Source: JALYRV01 sp040902895 (GTDB lineage: Bacteria; Acidobacteriota; Vicinamibacteria; Vicinamibacterales; SCN-69-37). Taken from it: a stretch of 64,000 nucleotides of DNA. Positions 49,806-61,357 of this stretch are shown here, one piece after another; positions within the stretch are counted from its first letter, which is position 1; each line of letters starts with the position of its first letter. The stretch is taken from assembly GCA_040902895.1 (NCBI GenBank), contig JBBDWL010000138.1, positions 181,535 to 245,534 on the forward strand. The letters are read 5' to 3'. A model generated the notes under the pieces. It was not told the origin of the DNA. It searched no databases and saw only the letters and a program-made list of their open reading frames with translations. A program made the translations under genes and the position numbers.

Positions 49806-51687
49806 TCACTCCTACGCCGGCGGAGGTATCTCGACCGGCACGGTGCCGTCAGGGTCTTTGTCGGGCATCGGGCCGAGCAGCTCGCGCAGTGCTTCGCCCT
49901 CGATCACTTCCTGATCGAGCAGCCGCTCCGACAGTTCGTCGAGCTTGTCGCGGCGCTCATTGAGCACGCGCAGCGCGACCTCGTGGGCCGCGTCGAGAAT
50001 GCGCTTGATCTCGGCATCGATCTTCTTCGCGGTTTCTTCGGCGTAGGCGCCGCGCTCGGGCGAGAAGCCGGGATCGATGAACGCGCCGCGCCGGTGGCCG
50101 TCGTAGTTCACGGTGCCGAGCTCGTCGCTCATGCCGTATTCGGTGACCATCGACCGCGCGATGTCGGTCGCGCGCAGCAGATCGTTGTGCGCGCCGGTCG
50201 AAATCTCGCCGAACGCGATCTCTTCGGCGCTGCGCCCGCCCATCAGGACCGCCAGCTGATTCCCAAGATCGCCGCGTGTCATCAGATAGCGATCCTCGGT
50301 CGGCATCTGCATCGTATAACCGAGCGCGCCGACGCCGCGGCCGACGATGGAGATCTTGTGCACCGGATCGAGGTTCGGCAGCACGCTCGCGACAATCGCG
50401 TGGCCCGACTCGTGATACGCGATGATGCGGCGTTCCTTCGGACTGATCACGCGCTTGCGCTCGAGCCCCGCCACGAGGCGGTCGATCGCCTCGTTGAGAT
50501 CGTCCATGTCGACGGCCGTTTTGTCGCGCCGCGCCGCGAGCAACGCCGCCTCGTTGATCAGATTGCCGAGATCCGCGCCGGCGAACCCGGCCGTCCGTGC
50601 CGCGATCTTCTTCAGATCGACGCCCTCGTCGAGCGTCACCTGCTTGACGTGAATCCGCAGAATCTCTTCGCGCCCGCGCACGTCCGGCTTGTCGACGACC
50701 ACCTGGCGGTCGAAGCGTCCCGGACGCAGCAGGGCAGGGTCGAGCACCTCGGGACGGTTCGTCGCGCCCATGATGATCACGCCCTTGCGCGCGTCGAAGC
50801 CGTCCATTTCGGCGAGCAGCTGGTTGAGGGTCTGCTCGCGCTCTTCATGGCTGCCCACCGGCGACTGCACGCGCACCTTGCCGAGCGCGTCGAGCTCGTC
50901 GATGAACACGATGCACGGCGCCTTCGCCTCGGCCTGGCGGAACAGGTCGCGCACGCGCGCCGCGCCGACGCCGACGAACATCTCGACGAACTCGCTGCCG
51001 CTCATACTGAAGAACGGCACTTTCGCTTCGCCCGCCACCGCGCGCGCCAGCAGCGTCTTGCCGGTGCCTGGGGGTCCGACCAGCAGCACGCCTTTCGGGA
51101 TCCGGCCGCCGATTGAGGTGTACTTCTTCGGCGTGCGCAGGAACTCGACGATCTCGCGCAGCTCGCCGGCCGCCTCGTCGACGCCCGCCACGTCGGCAAA
51201 CGTCACCTTCACATCGTCCTCGGCGTAAATCTTCGCCTTGCTCTTGGCGAACGACATCACGCCGCCTTCGGCGCCGCTCATGCGCCGGATGAAGAACATC
51301 CAGATGGCGATGATGATCATGAACGGCAGGATCCAGCCGAGCAGGCTGTTCATCCACTCCGTCTGGACCTCGCCGTCGTAGCGGATGTTGGCGGCGTTCA
51401 GCTCTTCGACCAGCTTGGGGTCGTCGACCCTGATCGTCGCGAACGGCTGCGTCGTACCGTCATCGGCCTTCATCGTCCCGCGGAGCCGTTCCTTGCCGAC
51501 CACGGCCGTGACCACGCGGCCCTCGCGCAGCAGCGTCTTGAACTCGCTGTACGGAATGGTCTTGCCCGCCGACACCGAAGCGAACACCGTCTGCAGCACG
51601 GCCAGCAGCACGAAAAACCCGAGGACGTACCAGATGAGGACCGACGCGGCAGGCCTCGGCGGCCTGCGGCGCTCGATCTTGCGGCGT

Positions 51688-54309
<2,622 letters not shown>

Positions 54310-54312
54310 AAC

Positions 54313-55293
54313 CTATTCCTCGAGTTGCTTCAACTCTTCCCAGAGCTTCCGCTGCTGGTCCGTCAGCTTCTTCGGCATCGCGATCTCCGCCGTCGCGTAG
54401 AGATCGCCGCGCTCCGCGGGCTTGCCCAGGGCGGGCATGCCATGGCCGCGCAGTCTGAAGACCTGTCCGTTCTGCGTGAGCTCCGGCACCTTGAGCCGGA
54501 GCGTCGATCCGGTAATCGTCGGCACGGCAACCTCGCCGCCGAGGGCCGCGGTGTGGCCCGGCACCGGCACTTTCGTGTGCAGATCCTGGCCGCGCCGCTC
54601 GAAGAGCGGGTGGGGAAGGACCCGCACGCGCAGATACAGATCGCCTGAGTCCCCGCCGTGGGCGCCGCTTTCACCTTCGCCCGGCTTGCGCACCCGGGCG
54701 CCGTCCTTGACGCCGGCCGGGATGCGCACGTCCACGTTGCGGATGTCGCCGCCAAGACTAATCGCGACCCGCCGCGTCGCGCCGCCGAAGGCCTCTTCCA
54801 ACGTGAGATCGACGTTCTGTTCGAGGTCGCGGCCCTTGCGATGGCGCGGCCGGTGCGTGCGGCGATGCGTCTCGCCGCCGCCACCGCCGCCGCCGAAAAA
54901 CGTGGTGAAGAAGTCCGAAAATGGATCGCCATCCCCGAACATCGCCTCCATTTCCTCCTGCGTCATGGTCCGGGTGCCGCCGGGGCCGCCCATGTTGATG
55001 TTCCAGGCGCCGCCGAAGGGGCCGCCGCCGAATCCGCCGCCGGCCGACTGCGCCTGCTCGTAGTGCTTCCAGTTGGCGCCCAGCTCATCGTACTTCCGGC
55101 GTTTCGCCGGATCGCCGAGCACTTCGTACGCCTCGTTCAGATCCTTGAAGCGCTTCTCGGCCGATGGATCGCCCGGATTCACGTCAGGATGGTGCTTGCG
55201 CGCGAGCTTCCGGTAGGCGCCTTTCAGCTCCTTTTCCGTTGCGGTCTTGGGCACGCCGAGCGTCGCGTAGTAGTCCTTGAATTCGACCGCCAC
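54313..55293 (-). CDS. J-domain co-chaperone without zinc finger (CbpA/type II DnaJ)
   Basis: The 326-residue protein delivers substrates to DnaK and stimulates its ATPase. Residues 1-70 are the J domain with the essential HPD (KHHPDVNPGDP). A Gly/Phe-rich linker follows (about 80-150, GGGFGGGPFGGAW), then two beta-rich substrate domains (VRIPAGVKDGARVRKPGEG, LRLRGHGMP-like sequence) and a short C-terminus. The four CxxCxGxG zinc motifs of type I DnaJ are absent. No dnaK or grpE gene is adjacent. It begins two bases after hspR. Confidence 0.93.
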   Translation of the reverse strand: MAVEFKDYYATLGVPKTATEKELKGAYRKLARKHHPDVNPGDPSAEKRFKDLNEAYEVLGDPAKRRKYDELGANWKHYEQAQSAGGGFGGGPFGGAWNINMGGPGGTRTMTQEEMEAMFGDGDPFSDFFTTFFGGGGGGGETHRRTHRPRHRKGRDLEQNVDLTLEEAFGGATRRVAISLGGDIRNVDVRIPAGVKDGARVRKPGEGESGAHGGDSGDLYLRVRVLPHPLFERRGQDLHTKVPVPGHTAALGGEVAVPTITGSTLRLKVPELTQNGQVFRLRGHGMPALGKPAERGDLYATAEIAMPKKLTDQQRKLWEELKQLEE

Positions 55294-55295
55294 GG

Positions 55296-55652
55296 CTATT
55301 TCTCCCGCATGCCGAGAATGTGCGCGATCTCGTCCATGCGCTCCGACATCTGACGCCGCAAATCGTCGCTGCGCCGCCGCGATGTCTCGTCGGTGAGCAG
55401 CGGACGCACTTTTTGGACGACCTCGGCGATGTCGAGCAGGCGCTGCACGCCGGCGAGGTTGATGCCTTCCTCGTCGACGAGCTGCTTGATCACCCGCAGG
55501 CGCTCGAGCTCGTCGCGTGAATACACGCGCATGCTGCCGAGCGTCCGCAAGGGCCGGACCAGCCCGAGCCGCTCGTACTTGCGCAGCGTCTGCGGGTGCA
55601 TGTCGAGCATCCGGGCGGCCACACTAATCAGGTACAGATCGGATTCCCGCAT
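55296..55652 (-). CDS. hspR: MerR-family heat-shock repressor, HspR-like
   Basis: The 118-residue protein has the MerR winged helix: LYLISVAARMLDMHPQTLRKYERLGLVRP and VYSRDELERLRVIKQLVDEEGINLAGVQRLLDI, which is the HspR pattern. HspR represses chaperone genes and is released when DnaK is occupied by misfolded protein. It is the first gene of hspR-cbpA-clpB-ftsH, and a promoter with a HAIR-like operator lies just upstream, so autoregulation of the whole unit is expected. Confidence 0.88.
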   Translation of the reverse strand: MRESDLYLISVAARMLDMHPQTLRKYERLGLVRPLRTLGSMRVYSRDELERLRVIKQLVDEEGINLAGVQRLLDIAEVVQKVRPLLTDETSRRRSDDLRRQMSERMDEIAHILGMREK

Positions 55653-55666
55653 CTTGCTACGGTCCG

Positions 55667-55696
55667 ATTATAGACCTTGATACGGATCGCATCAAC
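55667..55696 (-). promoter_or_regulatory. hspR operon promoter with HAIR-like operator
   Basis: On the minus strand TTGATG (55690-55695) and a perfect TATAAT (55667-55672) are 17 bases apart. A dyad CTTGA-N12-TCAAC, with the inner TTGA and TCAA separated by 11 bases, spans 55676-55696. This spacing equals that of the HAIR sequence bound by HspR in other bacteria (CTTGAGT-N7-ACTCAAG). It covers the -35 box and spacer, as a repressor site should. The promoter is strong. Operator identity is inferred. Confidence 0.7.
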
Positions 55697-55721
55697 CTGA
55701 GCCGGATATAGTTAAAGGTTC

Positions 55722-56501
55722 GTGGGCATCGACTACCAGCACACAGACCTGCTGACCATCGGCCTTCTCGTCATCCTCGAAGGCCTGCTCAGCGCCGACA
55801 ACGCGCTCGTCCTTGCCATTCTGGTGCTGGGACTTCCGAAACATCAGCAGCGCAAGGCGCTGCGCTACGGGATTCTCGGCGCCTTCGCGTTCCGCATCCT
55901 CGCCATTCTCGCGGCCACGCAGCTGATTGCGTTCGCGTGGGTGAAGCTGGTCGGCGGCGGCTATCTGATGTGGCTGACCTTCTCGCATTTTTTCCTGCAC
56001 GGCAACGACGCCGGACAGCGGCGCGCGATCAAGCCGGCGCGCGCCTGGCTCGGTCTCAGCGCATTCTGGGCGACGGTCATCAAGGTCGAGCTCACCGACG
56101 TCGTCTTTGCCGTCGACTCGATTCTGGTGGCCGTGGCCATGTCGAGCAAGCGGTGGGTGATCATCACGGGCGGCATTCTCGGCATCATCGCGATGCGGAT
56201 GGTGATCGGGCAGCTGCTCGCCATCGTCCGGAAGTACCCCGCGCTCGTCGACGGAGCGTTCGTCATCATCGGCTGGGTGGCGATCAAATTGTTCGTCGAG
56301 TACGCGTCGCAGGCTGGCTACATCGACTTCCACATCGACAAGACCCTGTCGCTCGTCGTCATCGTGGTGATCTTCACCATCGCCTACCTCTGGGCGCGGC
56401 GCCAGGGTCCGGCGGATGTCGACCTCGAGGAAGACGCCGCCGCGGTGCTGCTCAAGGAGCAGGACACGGACCTGGATCAGGACATCAAGGTACAGAAGTA
56501 G
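55722..56501 (+). CDS. TerC-family integral membrane protein
   Basis: This 259-residue protein has seven or so membrane spans. It carries the family's acidic motifs: EGLLSADNALVLAILV near residue 18 and VELTDVVFAVDSILVA near 125, which probably bind metal ions. TerC proteins are linked to tellurite resistance and to manganese export during protein secretion. The start is a GTG with TATAGT 10 bases before it. It is divergent from hspR. A GTAG-family palindrome begins at its stop codon. Confidence 0.9.
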   Translation: MGIDYQHTDLLTIGLLVILEGLLSADNALVLAILVLGLPKHQQRKALRYGILGAFAFRILAILAATQLIAFAWVKLVGGGYLMWLTFSHFFLHGNDAGQRRAIKPARAWLGLSAFWATVIKVELTDVVFAVDSILVAVAMSSKRWVIITGGILGIIAMRMVIGQLLAIVRKYPALVDGAFVIIGWVAIKLFVEYASQAGYIDFHIDKTLSLVVIVVIFTIAYLWARRQGPADVDLEEDAAAVLLKEQDTDLDQDIKVQK

Positions 56502-56536
56502 GGGCGGGCTTCAGCCCCCCCTGCAGCCTGCCCGTC
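56498..56536. repeat. GTAG/CTTCAG-family palindrome overlapping the terC stop
   Basis: GTAG of the terC stop opens the sequence GGGGCGGGC-TTCA-GCCCCCCC, a GC-rich hairpin with the same core as the other copies, followed by GCAGCCTGCCC. The terC stop codon is thus the first part of the repeat. It is convergent with the cupredoxin remnant ending at 56541. Confidence 0.7.
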
Positions 56537-56540
56537 GGCC

Positions 56541-57139
56541 CTATCGCGCTCTGAGGCTCGCCCGCATCGAAGGGTGCAGCGTGCAGACGTAGTCGAACAG
56601 GCCCTTCTTGGGCACGACATACTTCCACGACTGCCCGGGCTTGATCTCCTTCGAATCGAATGCCCCAATCGTCGACGTCGCCGTGTGTGGGAAGAGATCG
56701 GCGTTGACCCAGACCACGGTATCGCCGGGCGCCACGGTGAGCGTGGCCGGCTCGAACCGAGTCGCGTCAATCTTGACGGTATGAAGTTTGGCCTGCTGGT
56801 GCTTCGCGTGCCCTCGAGGGCTTTCAGTTTCGCGATGTTCTTTTCGCCGGCCGTCTTCAGCGCCTGGCTGGTGGGATTGTCCTCGGGCGTGACCTCGAGC
56901 CGCGCCGCGAGATCGATCGCGGCCTTGTTGACGCCACTGTGGTCGGCGACCATCAGTGCGCCGAACTTACGGACGTCGGCATCCGAGGCACGCGACGCCG
57001 CGAGCCTGCCGGCATCGACGTCGACCTGGTTGGCGGTGACGACGATCGAGGCGATCTGGGCGTCGGTGATGTTCTGGGCGGAGGCGGGAACGGCGCACGC
57101 GAGCGCGCCGGCGAGTGTGAGCGTGGCAATCTTCATCAT
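56541..57139 (-). pseudogene. DUF4142 gene fused out of frame to a cupredoxin (plastocyanin-like) gene
   Basis: From ATG 57139 a signal peptide (TLTLAGALACAVPASAQ) leads into the first half of a DUF4142 domain (ITDAQIASIVVTANQVDVDAG, FGALMVADHSGVNKAA) up to KLKALEG. After that the frame reads low-quality sequence. In the next frame a cupredoxin appears: HTVKIDATRFEPATLTV, VVWVNADLFPHTATS and YVCTLHPSM, with a complete type-1 copper set (His, Cys, His, Met). The second half of DUF4142 and the cupredoxin's own start are missing. A deletion joining two genes with a frameshift fits best. A sequencing error cannot be excluded. Confidence 0.75.
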
Positions 57140-57176
57140 GCGCATTGGATGCGCGCGATGCGGGCCGCGTTCCGGT

Positions 57177-57650
57177 TTACGGTTTCGGGAGGGCAGCGAG
57201 CACGCGGGTGACGATGCGATTGCAGCGTCCGCCGGCAAATGCGAACGCGTCGGCCGAGGCCATGTCGAGATCGCGTTCGAGAGATTCGCGCAGCAGTGCG
57301 CGGGCGCGAAAGAGCCGCGAGCGTACGGTCGCTTCAGGAATCGACAGGCACTGCGCCGTTTCCTGCACCGTCATGTCTTCGACGTCGCGCATGACGAACA
57401 CCGAGCGGAACGACAGCGGCAGCTCGTCGATGCGGCGCTCGAGCATGCGCCGCACCTCGGCGCGCAACGTCGCGTCGCGCGGCGACTCGGCCCTGGTATC
57501 GACGACGTCGGTCACGGGCGAGTCCTCCTCGGCGGTCTGCCGGCCGATCGGCAGCACGTTGCGGTGGCGCTTCTCTTTGCGCAGCCGCATGAGCGCGCGA
57601 TTGACGACGATGCGCGTCAGCCAGGTGGAGAGCTGGGCATCGCCCGTCAA
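57177..57650 (-). pseudogene. ECF sigma factor lacking region 2
   Basis: The readable part (from TTG 57650, 157 residues) begins in the middle of a sigma factor: TGDAQLSTWLTRIVVNRAL is the linker after region 2. Region 4 follows (LPLSFRSVFVMRDVEDMTVQETAQCLSIPEATVRSRLFRAR). Core-binding region 2, normally about 80 residues, is absent. Upstream, the sequence changes abruptly to the end of the symporter gene within 60 bases. It lies just before the broken DUF4142/cupredoxin locus, so the whole cassette looks like it is decaying after deletions. Confidence 0.75.
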
Positions 57651-57706
57651 TGGGCGGTGCGGAGACTACTGGCATCGGTGTCTGACCATGAGATGCCGCC
57701 ACGAGG

Positions 57707-59110
57707 TCAAACGTTCCCGGCCCGCGCGGGACCGCGCCAGACCAGGGCGGCCGCGCCGAACGCCGCGGCCGAAACCAGCGACGCGACGAATACCGGCTGG
57801 GCCCAGCCGAACCCCCGGCCCCCGGTGAGCCACGAGACCACGAACAATGCCACGATGCCTGCGATAACGCTGGCGTACGCCGCTGAGACCGGAGGCTGTT
57901 TCATGAGCAGCGTGCCCAGAATCGGCACGAGCAGGCTGACGACCATGATCGAATAGAAGATTTTCAGCGCGCCGATGACGGTGGCCACCGCGAACGTGAG
58001 GACGTACCCGGCGACGGCGGCAATCACGACGATGAGGCGCACGGCCGTGAGCAGTTGCGCGTCGGTGGCGCTGCGGTTGACGAACCGTTTGTACAGATCG
58101 CGCGCGCCGCTGGTCGAGAGCATGAACAGCACGGCGTCGGCGGAGCTGATCTCGGCGGCGAACACGGCGGCCAGCGCGAGCGCGCCGACCCACGGTGTCA
58201 CGCCGGTTCTGAGCATCTCGGGCAGCGCCGTCTGCGCGTCGGCCAGCGGCGGAAGATACGCGCGCGCCGTCAGGCCGATCAGCACCGGGAGGGCGGCAAA
58301 TGCCATGAGCGCGACACCGCTTATCGCGATGCCGCGCCGAAGGTGCCTTTCATCGCGCGCTGCAAACGCGCGCTGTACAAGCCCCGGCGAGAGAAAGAAC
58401 GACGGCGCCAGCAGGAAGATCAGCGGCCATCCCATGTCTGGGGTCCGGCCTCGCCAGAAATTCATTCTGTCGGTATTGGCAGCCGTCACGACATCCCAGC
58501 CTCCCGCCGCAGACAAACCGAGCAAGGCCGCCACGAGAAATCCTGCCAGGATGACGACGATCTGCACGCGGTTGACCCATGACGAGCCCAGAAGTCCGCC
58601 CGTGCCGAAGTAGACGGTGACAATCAGAATCGCGACGAGGCCGCCGAACCATGCCGGCCATCCGAAGACGACGTTCAGCACGACGCTCGCGCCGATCAGC
58701 TGTCCGGAAAGAATCGAGAAGCTGCCCAGCCAGATCAGCAGGGCCGTCAGGCCGCGGACCCCTTCGCTGTACCGGTGCGCGAGGTAGTCGCCGACGGTGA
58801 ACAGATTGTGATCGCGCGCCACACGCCAGAGGCGCGGCCCGACCCACAGCGCCAGAATCAGGGTGCCGATGCCGGCCGATCCGTTCCACCACCACGCGGC
58901 GAGGCCGTGCTCATACGCATAGGCCGTCGCGCCGACGGTGGAGCCTGCGCCGATGTTGGCCGCGAGGAACGTCGCGAAGATGCCGCTCGACGAGAGGCTG
59001 CGGCCGGCGACGAAGAAATCGGCGCTGCCGCGCACGCGCCGCGCGATCCAGATGCCGACGGCCACCTGCGCCACGCACCAGATGGCGAGGACGATCGCGT
59101 AGATCGACAT
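57707..59110 (-). CDS. sodium:solute symporter (SSS family)
   Basis: The ATG at 59110 gives 467 residues with about 12-13 membrane spans. It contains RSLSSSGIFATFLAANIGAGSTVGATAYAYEHG near residue 38, the helix-1/2 region of the LeuT-fold SSS transporters, then LLGSSWVNRVQIVVILAGF and LVQRAFAARDERH near 245. Substrates in the family include sugars, proline and pantothenate, and the one here cannot be told. It overlaps the stop of the P1 peptidase gene (ATGA). An amino acid or peptide product is thus plausible but not shown. Confidence 0.9.
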   Translation of the reverse strand: MSIYAIVLAIWCVAQVAVGIWIARRVRGSADFFVAGRSLSSSGIFATFLAANIGAGSTVGATAYAYEHGLAAWWWNGSAGIGTLILALWVGPRLWRVARDHNLFTVGDYLAHRYSEGVRGLTALLIWLGSFSILSGQLIGASVVLNVVFGWPAWFGGLVAILIVTVYFGTGGLLGSSWVNRVQIVVILAGFLVAALLGLSAAGGWDVVTAANTDRMNFWRGRTPDMGWPLIFLLAPSFFLSPGLVQRAFAARDERHLRRGIAISGVALMAFAALPVLIGLTARAYLPPLADAQTALPEMLRTGVTPWVGALALAAVFAAEISSADAVLFMLSTSGARDLYKRFVNRSATDAQLLTAVRLIVVIAAVAGYVLTFAVATVIGALKIFYSIMVVSLLVPILGTLLMKQPPVSAAYASVIAGIVALFVVSWLTGGRGFGWAQPVFVASLVSAAAFGAAALVWRGPARAGNV

Positions 59111-60189
59111 CAGCGCGGCTGGATATCGCGCGCGGCGGGGAAGCCGGGAATGCCGGCCGCCGCGCGCACGCCGCGGAGGATCGCATCGGCGACGGCCTCG
59201 GCCCCAAGCGCGCCAATCGTGCCGGCGTCGGCCTGCCCGCTCCACACGCCCGTGGCGAGCACGAAGATCGTGTCGCCATCGCCCGGCGTGAAAGCCGGCA
59301 GCACCGCGCGGGCAAGTCCGGCCTGCGCCATCTGGGCGACGCGCGTTGCCTGCGCTTTGGTCAGGCGCGCGTTCGTGGCGACAACTACGACGGTGGTGTT
59401 CTCCGGAGCCGCGCGGCGCGGCATGCGTTCGCCGCGAATGACAGCGCGCATATCTTCGAGCTGTTTGCCGTCAGCCGTGCGGGCGCCGGCAATGATGCGG
59501 CCGGTCGCCGGATCGATGATGCTGCCGGCGGCATTCACCGTGGCAATCGCGCCGACGACGAGGCCGCTGGGTAGCCGCAGCGCGGCGCTGCCGAGCCCGC
59601 CCTTCATGGCGCGATCGCGGCCGAGCATTTTGCCGACGGTGGCGCCGGCGCCGGCACCTACGTTGCCCTCCGCGACCGCGCCATTCGCGGCTGCGCGCGC
59701 CGCGGCATAGCCGCACTCGGCGCCGGGCCGAATCTCGGGACGCCCGCCGACAGGCAGATCGAAAATGATCGCGCCCGGCACGATGGGTACGTAGCTGCCG
59801 CCGAACAGATATCCGATCTTTTTCTCCGAGAGATAGCGACGCACGCCGCCGGCGACGTCGAGGCCGAACGCGCTGCCGCCCGACATGAAAATCGCATGCA
59901 CCTGATCGACGGTATTCTCAGGCGCGAGCAAATCCGTTTCCGTGGTGCCTGGCGCGCCGCCGAGCACCTCTACCGAGCCGACTGCGCCCGCTTCGGTCAG
60001 CACCACGGTGCATCCGGTGGGCCGCTCGCTCAGTGTGTGATGGCCGACTTTGATGCCGTCGACAGCGGTGATCTGGAGCGACGACTCAGACTGGCCGCCG
60101 GGCCGGGACTGCGCCGTCCGCGCGCCGCTCGCTCCGACCGCAGCGATGAAGGCGGCGACGCAGACAGCCGGAGGAAGAAAGGCCCGCAC
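59110..60189 (-). CDS. secreted P1/S58-family aminopeptidase (DmpA-like)
   Basis: The 359-residue product has a signal peptide (AVCVAAFIAAVGASGARTAQ). Family features include DGIKVGHHTLSERPTGCTVVL, FMSGGSAFGLDVAGGV, AAANGAVAEGNVGAGAGATVGK, and NTTVVVVATNARLTKAQ. The last is where the self-cleavage that exposes the N-terminal nucleophile is expected in this family (before Thr of NTT here). Members release N-terminal D- or L-residues or cut beta-peptides. Coupling to the symporter by an overlap suggests that hydrolysis products are taken up. Confidence 0.88.
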   Translation of the reverse strand: MRAFLPPAVCVAAFIAAVGASGARTAQSRPGGQSESSLQITAVDGIKVGHHTLSERPTGCTVVLTEAGAVGSVEVLGGAPGTTETDLLAPENTVDQVHAIFMSGGSAFGLDVAGGVRRYLSEKKIGYLFGGSYVPIVPGAIIFDLPVGGRPEIRPGAECGYAAARAAANGAVAEGNVGAGAGATVGKMLGRDRAMKGGLGSAALRLPSGLVVGAIATVNAAGSIIDPATGRIIAGARTADGKQLEDMRAVIRGERMPRRAAPENTTVVVVATNARLTKAQATRVAQMAQAGLARAVLPAFTPGDGDTIFVLATGVWSGQADAGTIGALGAEAVADAILRGVRAAAGIPGFPAARDIQPR

Positions 60190-60217
60190 GTCACGAGATT
60201 ATACTGGCCGCGTCTTG

Positions 60218-61357
60218 GTGACCGCCGCGACGCTGCCCGCACAGACCACCGCCGCTCGCCTCGTCTCGATTGACGCCTTTCGCGGTCTCACGATGGCCGC
60301 CATGGTCATCGTCAACAATCCGGGCGACTGGGGCAATGTGTACTGGCCGCTGCTGCATGCGCCCTGGCACGGCTTGACGCCGACCGATCTCATCTTTCCG
60401 TTCTTCCTGTTCATCGTGGGTGTATCGATTCCGCTTTCGCGGCGGAACGCCAGCGTCTCCGCCATCCTGAAGCGCGCATTGCTGATCTTTGCGCTGGGTA
60501 TGCTGCTCGCGCTCTACCCACGATTCGATTTCGCGACGGTGCGCATCCCCGGCGTGCTGCAGCGCATCGCGCTGTGCTACCTCGCCGTTGCGTTGTTTCA
60601 TCGAACGATTTCGCGTAGGGACACGCTTCAGCCTGTCCTGCCCGCCCTCATCACCACCGCCCTCATCCTCATCGGCTACTGGCTGCTCGTGATGCGCGAC
60701 CTCACGCCCGACGGCAATCTTGGCGCCGCGATCGATCGCGCGATCTTCGGCCCGCACCTCTGGCGGCAGGGCCGCACGTGGGATCCGGAAGGCCTGCTCT
60801 CGACGCTGCCCGCGATCGGCACGACGCTGACGGGTCTTGCGGCGGGTTACGTGGTGATCGGCAATTGGCCGAGCCGCGACAAACTGCGCGCGCTGTCCAT
60901 TGCCGCGGTCATCGCGATCGCCGCGGGCCTCGCATGGTCCACCATCTTTCCGTTGAACAAGAGCCTCTGGACGAGCTCCTACGTGCTGGTCACGAGCGGC
61001 CTGGCGGCGCTCGCGCTCGCGGGATTGCATTGGGCCTTCGACGGGGTAGCCCGGAGCTTTAGCTCCGGCGCGCCCTTTAGTTCCGGTTCGCGGCTCGCCC
61101 AACCGTTCGTCATCCTCGGACGCAACGCACTGCTTCTCTTCGTGGTCTCGGGACTGCTCGCGAAGACCCTTGCGCTCATCCGGGTCGACAATGGGCAGAG
61201 CGGCACGATGGCGCTTGGCCGCTGGCTGTACGTGTCATGGTTCGCACCATTCGCGGCGCCGAAAGTGGCATCGCTGCTCTTTGCCTTCGCGAACCTCGCG
61301 GTGCTGTTCGTTCTGCTTTGGTGGCTTCACCGGCGTCGCTGGTACTTCCGCGTATGA
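60218..61357 (+). CDS. membrane acyltransferase, heparan-alpha-glucosaminide N-acetyltransferase-like, carrying two palindromic repeats
   Basis: The GTG at 60218 (or TTG 60215) gives 379 residues with ten or more spans. The start RLVSIDAFRGLTMAAMVIVNNPGDW and the segment PTDLIFPFFLFIVGVSIPLS match the DUF5009/HGSNAT group, which moves acetyl groups across membranes onto sugars. Two copies of the dispersed GTAG palindrome are read in frame, as residues about 133-141 (RRDTLQPVL) and 277-290 (ARSFSSGAPFSSGS), both in apparent loops. A TATACT box at 60200-60205 implies a nearly leaderless mRNA. The gene overlaps the next by four bases. Confidence 0.85.
   Translation: MTAATLPAQTTAARLVSIDAFRGLTMAAMVIVNNPGDWGNVYWPLLHAPWHGLTPTDLIFPFFLFIVGVSIPLSRRNASVSAILKRALLIFALGMLLALYPRFDFATVRIPGVLQRIALCYLAVALFHRTISRRDTLQPVLPALITTALILIGYWLLVMRDLTPDGNLGAAIDRAIFGPHLWRQGRTWDPEGLLSTLPAIGTTLTGLAAGYVVIGNWPSRDKLRALSIAAVIAIAAGLAWSTIFPLNKSLWTSSYVLVTSGLAALALAGLHWAFDGVARSFSSGAPFSSGSRLAQPFVILGRNALLLFVVSGLLAKTLALIRVDNGQSGTMALGRWLYVSWFAPFAAPKVASLLFAFANLAVLFVLLWWLHRRRWYFRV
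60614..60638. repeat. GTAG/CTTCAG-family palindrome inside the acyltransferase gene (copy 1)
   Basis: GGGACACGC-TTCA-GCCTGTCC forms a hairpin preceded by CGTA. It matches the copy after the BNR gene at 23 of 25 positions. It falls between predicted membrane spans and keeps the reading frame. Confidence 0.85.
61046..61086. repeat. GTAG/CTTTAG-family palindrome inside the acyltransferase gene (copy 2)
   Basis: GTAGC followed by CCGGAGC-TTTA-GCTCCGG (61051-61068) is a perfect hairpin, and a second half-element CGCGCCCTTTAGTTCCGG follows to 61086. It shares its stem with the copy after glcD. It is translated as a Ser/Gly-rich loop. Confidence 0.85.

Noticed and set aside
57334..57702. Alternative frame at the 5' end of the truncated sigma factor
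   Set aside because: It does not supply the missing sigma region 2 and is Arg/Ala-rich noise.
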